Source of the DNA: an uncultured Ignavibacteriales bacterium | Lineage (GTDB): Bacteria > Bacteroidota > Ignavibacteria > Ignavibacteriales > Ignavibacteriaceae | Direction of reading: 5' to 3' | Assembly (NCBI GenBank): GCA_913053915.1 | Contig: CAJXGP010000126.1 | Span: 1 to 6,475 of the forward strand | DNA: 6,475 bases | Shown: positions 1 through 6,175 of the stretch, in pieces | Numbering within the stretch: the first letter of the stretch is position 1 | Layout: each line of letters opens with the position of its first letter | Notes under the pieces: model-generated | Database searches by the model: none | What the model was told of the DNA's origin: nothing | Seen by the model: only the letters and a program-made list of their open reading frames with translations | Made by a program: the position numbers and the translations under genes

Positions 1-87
1 CCCTTTTTGGTTCCGGCTTGTCCAGGTTAGGGTTTTTACAAGTTAACGGTTATTTAAAAAATAAAAATATAGTTAAAAATAAATATT
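1..87. other. Leader region before priA; no gene assigned
   Basis: The first 34 bases are about half G+C, while the 40 or so bases next to priA are almost entirely A and T. The left part could be the last codons of an upstream gene: one forward frame reads PFWFRLVQVRVFTS and stops at 44-46, another reads PFLVPACPG and stops at 28-30. Neither tail is recognisable. The AT-rich part presumably carries the priA promoter, but I see no convincing -10/-35 pair and no Shine-Dalgarno sequence before the ATG at 88. Confidence 0.3.
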
Positions 88-2556
88 ATGTTCGCAGAAA
101 TTGTGTTTCCTCTTCCGTTCAGAAAAACATTTACCTATTCGATACCCGAAGAGCTTGAGCCTTTTACACAGATAGGAGTGAGAGCGGTTGCACCTTTTGG
201 GAAACGAACAATGACAGGTTTTATAGTAAACGTTTCAGATAAAACTTTAGTTGAAGAAAAGACGTTAAAGCCGATATCCGATATACTTGACGGCACCCCG
301 GTATTCGATTTAAAGATACTGGAATTTTATCGTTGGTTATCTGACTATTATCTCTCATCATTGGGTGAAGCCCTAAAACTTGCAGTACCGTATGGTTTGG
401 AAGTCGAAAGTAAACGGAAAATTATCAGTGATCCGGATGTTTGTTTTGAACTTTTGAAAAAAGAAAAAGGGGGAAATTCAATTCGTAAGAAGGTATTAAA
501 AATATTATCTGAGCGTGAAGAAACGAATTTTAATTATTTTCAGAAACTCGTTAAGGAGAAAAATATATACTCTACTTTAAGAAGTTTAGAAAAAAAAGGA
601 GCAATCACTATTCTGAATAAAATTGAAGGCGCAAAGGTAAAAGTTAAAAAACAAAAATATGTAAAACTATCTAAACCTGTTTCGGAGATTTATTCGATTA
701 TACCGCAAATTGAAAGTAAATCACCAAAGCAACTTTCTATTATCCTCGAATTAATTACGAAAAAGGGCAAAGCAATATCATTAAAAAATTTGCTTGAAAA
801 AACCGGAGCGGCTCAATCATCAGTTAAAACACTTTTTAAAAAAGGAATAGTTGAAATATTCGAAAAAGAAATTGATAGAAAATTTTCCGAGCAATATTCC
901 GAAAAGCATATTAATTTAGTTTTAACCGGTGATCAGGAGAAAGTTTTTAATGAAATATCTATATCGCTAAACGAAAATAAATTCCAAACCTATCTTCTTC
1001 ACGGAGTGACAGGGAGCGGAAAGACTCAAGTTTATATTGAGTTAATTAAAAAAGTATTGCTCAGTAACAGAACCGCTTTAATATTAGTCCCGGAAATTTC
1101 TCTAACACCGCAGATTACATCGAGGTTATTCAATAATTTTGGTAATGTAGTCACAGTACTTCACAGCAGAATGTCTTTGGGGGAAAGGTATGATTCATGG
1201 CGGAATATTTTAAACCGTAAATCGAAGGTTGTAATTGGTGCGCGCTCTGCGTTATTTGCACCTTTGAAAAATTTAGGGATCATAGTGGTTGATGAGGAAC
1301 ATGATTCAAGCTACAAACAATTCGAGTCTGTTCCAAAATATAATGCCCGTGATGCTGCTATCGTTTTGGGGAAAACTCATAATTGCCCTGTAGTATTAGG
1401 TTCAGCTACACCTTCAATTGAAAGTATGTATAATACAACGACCGGGAAATATACACTTCTATCATTACCCGAGAGAATAGATAACGCTAAAATGCCGAAA
1501 ATTGTATTGATTAATATCTCAATAGAACGTAAGAATAAAAGGATGAAAAATATTTTTTCTAAATTGTTGTTGGATAAAATCGATGATCGTCTCACGAAAG
1601 AAGAAGGGATTATCATCTTACAAAACAGACGTGGTTTTTCGACACAAATTTTTTGCGAAGATTGCGGTGAAATTGAAAGTTGTGATAATTGCAGCGTTCC
1701 GATGGTATATCATATTAACAAAAATTATTTGCAATGTCATTATTGTGGACTAACCAAAAAAGTACCGAACGCTTGCACACATTGCGGTTCATTATCGATA
1801 AAATATTTTGGAACAGGGACTGAGCGAGTTGAAGATGAACTTGAATTTTATTTCCCCAGCGCCAAAATAAAAAGAGTAGATTCTGATTCGATTTCGAGGA
1901 AATCATCTCTCAGTAAAATATTGTTCGAGTTCAGTAAAGGCAATATTGATATATTGGTTGGAACGCAGATGGTTTCAAAAGGTTTGGATTTTTCTAGAGT
2001 AACACTTGTAGGTGTCATTTCCGCCGAAACTACACTTTGGCTGCCCGATTTCCGCGCCGACGAACGCACTTTTCAATTATTAACTCAAGTTGCCGGTAGG
2101 GCAGGAAGAAGCAAAGTTGAAGGGGAAGTAATAATACAGACACAAAATGAAAAACATTTCGCGCTTCAAAAGGTATTGCAAAATGATTATAACGGATTTT
2201 ACAAAAAAGAAATAATTGATCGTAAAAAGCTCGATTATCCGCCCTTTACAAGATTATGTTTAATTGAAACTAAAGACCCTGATGAAGAGAAAGCCTGCGG
2301 TGCTATTGAAAACTTTCATAAAGAACTTACTCATTACGGTAAATGGTTAAAAATATCTTCGCCCACAACTGCCATAATAGCCAGATTAAAAGGCAATTAC
2401 AGATTTCATATTCTAATTAAAAGCGATAAAAATATTGATCCCGGCGGAGCAATTTTACGTAAAGCGGTTTTGAACTCTTTCATAGAGTTTAATAGAAAAT
2501 CCCGATATAGAAATATAAAAATATTTTTTGATATTGATCCGCAGAGCATTGTTTAA
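88..2556 (+). CDS. priA: Primosomal protein N' (PriA), replication-restart helicase
   Basis: PriA is a superfamily 2 DNA helicase that recognises abandoned replication forks and D-loops in the cytoplasm and starts reloading of the replicative helicase. The 822-residue product has every expected block. The N-terminal DNA-binding domain (about 1-105) opens with MFAEIVFPLPFRKTFTY, typical of the family and supporting this start. A lysine-rich winged-helix/linker region runs to about 285. The helicase core shows Walker A GVTGSGKT (306-313), DEEH (402-405), LGSATPS (437-443), QNRRGFS (512-518), GTQMVSKGLDF (625-635) and QVAGRAGR (667-674). Eight cysteines in four CxxC-type pairs (523/526, 532/535, 550/553, 563/566) form the two zinc sites inserted in the second RecA lobe. 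The C-terminal domain follows from about 705. It is longer than E. coli PriA (732 residues), mostly through linker regions, which is usual in Bacteroidota-type proteins. All catalytic and zinc residues are intact. No Shine-Dalgarno sequence is visible, and the gene stands alone on its strand. Confidence 0.97.
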   Translation: MFAEIVFPLPFRKTFTYSIPEELEPFTQIGVRAVAPFGKRTMTGFIVNVSDKTLVEEKTLKPISDILDGTPVFDLKILEFYRWLSDYYLSSLGEALKLAVPYGLEVESKRKIISDPDVCFELLKKEKGGNSIRKKVLKILSEREETNFNYFQKLVKEKNIYSTLRSLEKKGAITILNKIEGAKVKVKKQKYVKLSKPVSEIYSIIPQIESKSPKQLSIILELITKKGKAISLKNLLEKTGAAQSSVKTLFKKGIVEIFEKEIDRKFSEQYSEKHINLVLTGDQEKVFNEISISLNENKFQTYLLHGVTGSGKTQVYIELIKKVLLSNRTALILVPEISLTPQITSRLFNNFGNVVTVLHSRMSLGERYDSWRNILNRKSKVVIGARSALFAPLKNLGIIVVDEEHDSSYKQFESVPKYNARDAAIVLGKTHNCPVVLGSATPSIESMYNTTTGKYTLLSLPERIDNAKMPKIVLINISIERKNKRMKNIFSKLLLDKIDDRLTKEEGIIILQNRRGFSTQIFCEDCGEIESCDNCSVPMVYHINKNYLQCHYCGLTKKVPNACTHCGSLSIKYFGTGTERVEDELEFYFPSAKIKRVDSDSISRKSSLSKILFEFSKGNIDILVGTQMVSKGLDFSRVTLVGVISAETTLWLPDFRADERTFQLLTQVAGRAGRSKVEGEVIIQTQNEKHFALQKVLQNDYNGFYKKEIIDRKKLDYPPFTRLCLIETKDPDEEKACGAIENFHKELTHYGKWLKISSPTTAIIARLKGNYRFHILIKSDKNIDPGGAILRKAVLNSFIEFNRKSRYRNIKIFFDIDPQSIV

Positions 2557-2568
2557 TGGGAAGGTAAA

Positions 2569-2599
2569 AGTGAGACTTACATCTGAAGTAAGCCTCACT
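2569..2599 (-). terminator. Hairpin between the convergent priA and Yip1-type genes
   Basis: A 12-bp inverted repeat (arms 2569-2580 and 2588-2599, 7-base loop) fills most of the 49-base gap between the two stop codons. The arms match except for one central position. Read on the minus strand that position is a G-U wobble, so the stem is continuous in the transcript of the membrane-protein gene. On the plus strand it is an A-C mismatch. A short run of T (2569-2566) follows the stem on the minus strand, whereas an A-run follows on the plus strand. The better fit is therefore a terminator for the minus-strand gene, though the U-tract is short. It may also block or protect priA transcript ends. 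Confidence 0.55.
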
Positions 2600-2605
2600 A
2601 AAAAA

Positions 2606-3430
2606 TTAACCGGCTAAAAATTTTAGAAATGGAACAGCTTGAACTATAATATATACCAAGAATCCCCAACCGATCCACAATCCAAATACCATAAAATAAT
2701 ATTTAAGTGTGGAAGAAGATTTAAACATTTTTGCCAAACCGATACTTAAAATAATATATACCCAAATACTAATCGGATTGATTTTTTCGAAGACAAATCC
2801 CAAAAAAGAGGATTTATCAACATTAACAAATGAAGCTAAGCTAGTATCCGAAATCAATTTTCCTATCAACAAAGAAATAATTGCCGCAATTATCACTTGG
2901 ATAATCCAAATATAGGATACCATTCCATTTACAACTAGAACAGAATTGTACGTCCCTTCACCCTTAAATACAAACTTGCTGAATAAAAAGTAAACGCCGG
3001 AAACAATAAAAAACACGATGAAGCCGAATATGATGATACCTACGGCTTGCATAACTTTTGCCACGGTTGTTCTAGATTTATTTATTTTATCTTGAATTTT
3101 GTTCATCTGTTCTTTTGCTTGTTTCTCGGTCATTTTTCCACTGGCAACGGCATTATTCATAGTTTTTTCTATCCGCTGCAATTGCTTATTCTTAACTTGG
3201 TAGTAAATTTCGCTATTATTCAAAACAATAAATTGAGTTACAATTACAACAAGCAACAAAATTGAAAAAGGAAGAAGCCAGTCGATTGTTTTAGGAGAAA
3301 ACTTTGACATCTTCTCAAATGTTTTCCCGGGCTCCGTAAATATGCCCATAAACTTATCGCTGTGGCTGAGTTTTTCTTCGACGGGATTTTCGTTTTCTTG
3401 ACTTGCTTCCGAAGTATCAAAATCATCCAT
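2606..3430 (-). CDS. Yip1-family multi-pass membrane protein
   Basis: The 274-residue product has five predicted membrane helices (about 50-70, 125-151, 168-192, 217-234 and 243-268) and an acidic, Ser/Glu-rich N-terminal tail with no signal peptide. The stretch SDKFMGIFTEPGKTFEKMSK (24-43) just before the first helix is the typical opening of bacterial Yip1-domain proteins (FxG-I-xxP-xxxF). Between helices 1 and 2 lies a charged, Gln/Lys/Glu-rich segment (about 76-122) likely to be helical or coiled-coil. Yip1 proteins in eukaryotes act in vesicle traffic; the bacterial relatives have no agreed function, so none is assigned. The start at 3430 is supported by a strong Shine-Dalgarno sequence 7 bases upstream. 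The gene is convergent with priA and divergent from the tryptophanase gene, with no operon partner in the window. Another small membrane family is possible but less likely. Confidence 0.75.
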   Translation of the reverse strand: MDDFDTSEASQENENPVEEKLSHSDKFMGIFTEPGKTFEKMSKFSPKTIDWLLPFSILLLVVIVTQFIVLNNSEIYYQVKNKQLQRIEKTMNNAVASGKMTEKQAKEQMNKIQDKINKSRTTVAKVMQAVGIIIFGFIVFFIVSGVYFLFSKFVFKGEGTYNSVLVVNGMVSYIWIIQVIIAAIISLLIGKLISDTSLASFVNVDKSSFLGFVFEKINPISIWVYIILSIGLAKMFKSSSTLKYYFMVFGLWIGWGFLVYIIVQAVPFLKFLAG

Positions 3431-3437
3431 TACTATT

Positions 3438-3443
3438 CTCCTT
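3438..3443 (-). promoter_or_regulatory. Ribosome binding site of the Yip1-type gene
   Basis: The minus strand reads AAGGAG, ending 7 bases before the ATG at 3430-3428. This is a near-perfect Shine-Dalgarno sequence at standard spacing and fixes the start. It contrasts with priA and the DUF4905-like gene, which have none. Confidence 0.8.
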
Positions 3444-3521
3444 TATAATTTATAATATTATTTTTAGGATATAATTCTAAAGTATTTATACTTTTTTAAA
3501 AATGCAACTAAAATATTTCCA

Positions 3522-3569
3522 ATTCGATTTCTTTTACATTCAATAAATATTTTTTGAATTTTATCGAAT
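3522..3569. repeat. Nested inverted repeat upstream of the tryptophanase gene
   Basis: The outer arms are ATTCGAT (3522-3528) and ATCGAAT (3563-3569). The inner arms are ATTCAA (3538-3543) and TTGAAT (3554-3559). Both pairs share almost the same centre (near 3546-3549), about 80-130 bases before the tryptophanase ATG. The symmetry could mark an operator for a dimeric regulator or a weak stem-loop. In sequence this AT-rich, short dyads also arise by chance, so the functional reading is speculative. Confidence 0.3.
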
Positions 3570-3638
3570 GAACCGTTTATTTTACAATTAAAAATAATGA
3601 TGAAATTGGGAAAATCAAATATTAATTTATTTATTATT

Positions 3639-3643
3639 AAGGA
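3639..3643 (+). promoter_or_regulatory. Ribosome binding site of the tryptophanase gene
   Basis: AAGGA ends 6 bases before the ATG at 3650. Together with the conserved EPF-I-IKSIEP block directly after the start, it supports this start codon. Confidence 0.75.
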
Positions 3644-3649
3644 TTTTAA

Positions 3650-5023
3650 ATGAAAACAATTATAGAACCTTTCAAAATAAAATCGATTGAACCGATTCGA
3701 TTCACAACAAAGGAAGAAAGGATTAAGTTATTAAAAAAGTCCGGATATAATCCTTTTTTAATTCACGCCGATGATGTAATAATCGATCTATTAACAGACA
3801 GCGGTACATCGGCGATGAGTGCCCGGCAATGGGCTGGAATCATGGACGGCGATGAATCTTACGCCGGTTCAAAAAGTTTTTACCGTTTTGAGAAAGCTGT
3901 AAAAAAAATAACCGGGATGAAGTACATTATTCCCACACATCAGGGAAGAGCGGCAGAAAAAATTCTTTTTTTCATTACGGCAAAAAAAGGTAAATTTATA
4001 CCAAATAATACACATTTCGATACTACCCGGGCAAACATTGAATTTACAGGCGCCGAAGCAGTGGACTTGTTAAACGAAATCGGCAAACATCCGGAAATTC
4101 GTGCAGATTTTAAAGGGAATATGGATGTTGAAAAATTAAAAAATTTTATCAAAGAAAAAGGTAAAGAAAATATCCCGCTTTGCATGATAACCGTAACCAA
4201 TAATTCAGGTGGCGGTCAACCTGTATCGATGCAAAATATAAGAGACGTTAAAAAAGTGTGCGACAAATACGAAATTCCGCTTTTTCTAGATGCATGCAGA
4301 TTTGCCGAAAATGCTTTCTTCATAAAAAAAAGAGAGCCTGGCTTTGCGGATAAATCAATTTTGGATATAGTCCGGGAGATGTTCTCGTATGCAGATGGGG
4401 CTACTATGAGCGCTAAGAAGGATGCACTTGTTAATATCGGCGGATTTCTCGCGTTGAATGATGAGGAGCTGGCAATGCAATGCCGGAATCTTTTAATTGT
4501 TACTGAAGGATTTCCTACTTACGGCGGCTTGGCCGGTCGCGATCTCGAAGCTGTTGCCCAAGGATTGGAAGAAGTACTTGACGAACATTATCTGAGTTAT
4601 CGAATAAGAAGCGTAGAATATTTGGGCGAAAAATTGGTTGCTGCAGGTGTCCCGATTATTGAACCGCCGGGTGGTCATGCAATTTATTTGGATGCAAAAC
4701 GATTTTTACCAAATATACCTCCGGAGCTTTTCCCGGGTCAATCTATAGTTTGTGCTCTCTATATCGAAGGCGGAATAAGAACTGTTGAAATAGGCAGCGT
4801 TATGTTTGGGAAATACGATGACTCGGGTAAATTGATTCCTCCTCCGATGGAGCTTGTACGACTGGCAATTCCCAGAAGAGTTTATACTCAAAGTCATATC
4901 GATTATGTACTCGAAGTAATTTTGGAAGTCTACAAAAACAGAGATGCACTCAAAGGTTTGAAAATAATTTATGAAGCACCTATATTAAGACATTTTACCG
5001 CTCGCTTTAAAATGATCAACTAA
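3650..5023 (+). CDS. tnaA: Tryptophanase (tryptophan indole-lyase), beta-eliminating PLP lyase
   Basis: The 457-residue product belongs to the tryptophanase / tyrosine phenol-lyase family, cytoplasmic fold-type I PLP enzymes that split an aromatic amino acid into the aromatic ring compound, pyruvate and ammonia. The catalytic set is complete in tyrosine phenol-lyase numbering, which this protein follows without offset at every position checked: Thr49, Tyr71, Phe123, Asp214, Arg217, the PLP lysine Lys257 in SAKKD, and the carboxylate-binding Arg404. Overall length and many blocks (QWAGIMDGDESYAGS, FSYADGATMS, YGGLAGRDLEA, AAGVPIIEPPGGHA) resemble tyrosine phenol-lyase (456 residues) more than E. 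coli TnaA (471). The residues that choose the substrate are those of tryptophanase: Asp124 (Thr in the phenol-lyase), Ile381 (Arg) and His448 (Phe). I therefore predict L-tryptophan as substrate, giving indole, with lower certainty than the family call. The next gene starts 4 bases after the stop. No tnaB-type permease is nearby. Confidence 0.88.
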   Translation: MKTIIEPFKIKSIEPIRFTTKEERIKLLKKSGYNPFLIHADDVIIDLLTDSGTSAMSARQWAGIMDGDESYAGSKSFYRFEKAVKKITGMKYIIPTHQGRAAEKILFFITAKKGKFIPNNTHFDTTRANIEFTGAEAVDLLNEIGKHPEIRADFKGNMDVEKLKNFIKEKGKENIPLCMITVTNNSGGGQPVSMQNIRDVKKVCDKYEIPLFLDACRFAENAFFIKKREPGFADKSILDIVREMFSYADGATMSAKKDALVNIGGFLALNDEELAMQCRNLLIVTEGFPTYGGLAGRDLEAVAQGLEEVLDEHYLSYRIRSVEYLGEKLVAAGVPIIEPPGGHAIYLDAKRFLPNIPPELFPGQSIVCALYIEGGIRTVEIGSVMFGKYDDSGKLIPPPMELVRLAIPRRVYTQSHIDYVLEVILEVYKNRDALKGLKIIYEAPILRHFTARFKMIN

Positions 5024-5027
5024 AAAA

Positions 5028-5864
5028 ATGTTGTATAAAATGAAAATCAAACAACGATATACCTATTCTAACAAGAGACAGCTTTGGCGCTTATTACCTG
5101 CCGATTCCGGCAAACTTATAATTGAGGAACGCGATGTAGATTCGAAAGAAGTTTATTTTAACTGTATCGATATTTATTCGGGCAAAGATATTTTTAAAAA
5201 TTACCAATTGGAAGAAAAATCCTGGATTGGAATTGAATACATTTATAAAGACATCATTTTTTTCCATCATTATGTCAAGCCCGATATGCCGGAGCATACC
5301 GGTATTATTGCTTTCGATATAAATAGTAAAAAAATTATTTGGGCTTCTAATGAATATGTTTTCCTTTTCGTTTTAAATGAAATATTATACTGTTACAAAC
5401 CAAAATTTGAGGGCAGGCATTTTTATTCGCTCAATTACAAAACAGGCGAAATAATTGAGGACCTTGGTGATAATGCCGGTTTAATAAACGATGAAAGAAA
5501 TACGGCTATGAATAATGAACTGTTTTCCGACTATCTATTCCCCGAACCTTTTAATAATACCAAAAACATAAGTTCCGAGATAACAAAAATTTTTCAAAAT
5601 CTGAAAAACGAATTTGTTATTTTCGGAAATATTGAATTTATTACGAAAAACGGATTATTACTGTTTAACTATCATAAAATAACCGACAACGGTAACTTTA
5701 AAAATATTTTTAATGCTATTGATATTTTAACAGGATTGCGTATTTTTGAGTTGGTTATGAATAATCAAACTAAAGTTTTAATGCCGGATTCTTTTTTTGT
5801 TAAAGATAATCTTCTTTTTTTGTTAAAAGAAAAGAACCGGTTGGTTGTTTGCTCTATTGAATGA
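5028..5864 (+). CDS. DUF4905-like protein with propeller-type repeats, function unknown
   Basis: The 278-residue product has no signal peptide or membrane helix, so it is probably cytoplasmic. The N-terminal half resembles what I remember of DUF4905, a Bacteroidota-associated family of unknown function: LWRLLPADSGKLIIEERD (19-36), then a tryptophan-containing strand (SWIGIEYIY, 65-73), then HHYVKPDMPEHTGIIAFD (80-97). Four segments of the form D-x-x-(S/T)-G/S-x-x-(I/L)-(W/F) recur at about 48-56, 96-105, 133-143 and 230-240. These look like the strand-turn units of PQQ/WD-type beta-propellers, though sharply diverged. The start is 4 bases after the tryptophanase stop, so the two are probably co-transcribed. 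No Shine-Dalgarno sequence precedes the ATG at 5028 or the alternative ATG at 5040 (Met5), so either start is possible. Family assignment is from memory of the consensus; no biochemical role can be given. Confidence 0.7.
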   Translation: MLYKMKIKQRYTYSNKRQLWRLLPADSGKLIIEERDVDSKEVYFNCIDIYSGKDIFKNYQLEEKSWIGIEYIYKDIIFFHHYVKPDMPEHTGIIAFDINSKKIIWASNEYVFLFVLNEILYCYKPKFEGRHFYSLNYKTGEIIEDLGDNAGLINDERNTAMNNELFSDYLFPEPFNNTKNISSEITKIFQNLKNEFVIFGNIEFITKNGLLLFNYHKITDNGNFKNIFNAIDILTGLRIFELVMNNQTKVLMPDSFFVKDNLLFLLKEKNRLVVCSIE

Positions 5865-5873
5865 TTTGATTAT

Positions 5874-5894
5874 AAATCTTTTTTAAAGATTTTT
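5874..5894 (+). terminator. Rho-independent-like terminator after the DUF4905-like gene
   Basis: The arms AAATCTTT (5874-5881) and AAAGATTT (5885-5892) form a perfect 8-bp stem with a 3-base loop, starting 10 bases after the stop codon. The T-run at 5890-5894 overlaps the right arm and continues into AT-rich sequence. The stem has only one G-C pair, so it is weak, but position and shape fit the end of the tryptophanase / DUF4905 transcript. Confidence 0.45.
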
Positions 5895-6165
5895 ATAATA
5901 AACCATTTAATAAGTTGGGAACAAACGGGTAAAGTCTGAATAATAAAAATATTTGTAAATAATAACTTGTTGAGTCATTAAAGTTATAAATAACCGTAAT
6001 GAATATCTTCGGAATGCTGTAATGAATTTTACACTAAGCATGGAATTTGTTAACTTCAATTGTTCGGGTAATTTTAATCTTAGTTCACAAGGGCAATAAA
6101 ATAATTTAATTACGGTAAAAACAAAAAATAAAATCACTCATAAAGAGATTATTAGTAATAAAAAT

Positions 6166-6173
6166 AGAGGGAG
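6166..6173 (+). promoter_or_regulatory. Ribosome binding site of the AMMECR1 gene
   Basis: The purine run AGAGGGAG lies just before the ATG at 6176. Its GAGG core (6167-6170) leaves 5 bases to the start codon. It favours this ATG over the in-frame Met12 at 6209. Confidence 0.6.
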
Positions 6174-6175
6174 AC

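Larger units (their letters stand above)
3431..3649. promoter_or_regulatory. Divergent intergenic region between the Yip1-type and tryptophanase genes
   Basis: These 219 AT-rich bases separate two divergent start codons and must hold the promoters of both genes. I cannot name a clear -10/-35 or Bacteroidota-type (TAnnTTTG) promoter on either strand. The region contains the nested inverted repeat listed separately and both ribosome binding sites. Nothing here resembles a TnaC-type leader peptide: the two short forward reading frames (from 3568 and from 3597) contain no tryptophan codon. Confidence 0.5.
5865..6175. other. 311-base non-coding stretch before the AMMECR1 gene
   Basis: Beyond the hairpin at its left end I find no gene, tRNA, riboswitch-like fold or clear repeat. 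Two tiny forward frames, 5999-6022 (7 codons) and 6022-6099 (25 codons), overlap as TAATG, but neither has a Shine-Dalgarno sequence or recognisable content. The minus-strand frame at 5907-6137 has no credible start signal or family resemblance. The right part presumably carries the promoter of the AMMECR1 gene, but I cannot point to it. Confidence 0.4.

Noticed and set aside
88..2556. A frameshift or fusion as the reason PriA is about 90 residues longer than the E. coli protein
   Set aside because: All motifs occur once, in order and in one frame. The extra length lies mostly in linker regions, as expected for related lineages.
3047..3265. A plus-strand frame antisense to the Yip1-type gene, rich in Phe, Ile and Leu
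   Set aside because: It lies wholly inside a well-supported gene on the other strand. Its apparent hydrophobicity comes from the complement of Lys/Glu-rich codons.
3597..3653. An 18-codon forward frame whose stop overlaps the tryptophanase start (ATGA), as a possible leader peptide
   Set aside because: It has no ribosome binding site and no Trp or other regulatory codon run, and its composition simply mirrors the AT-rich intergenic sequence.
3650..5023. Naming the lyase tyrosine phenol-lyase on overall similarity
   Set aside because: The three residues that separate the activities (124, 381, 448) are Asp, Ile and His, which is the tryptophanase pattern. In particular, the phenol-binding Arg381 is absent.
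5999..6099. Two tiny forward frames overlapping as TAATG, considered as small coupled genes
   Set aside because: Neither has a Shine-Dalgarno sequence, the lengths are 7 and 25 codons, and nothing in the peptides is recognisable.
5907..6137. A 76-codon minus-strand frame in the gap before the AMMECR1 gene
   Set aside because: It has no ribosome binding site and no family resemblance, and it lies in AT-rich intergenic sequence where chance frames are common. The divergent layout does not require a gene there.
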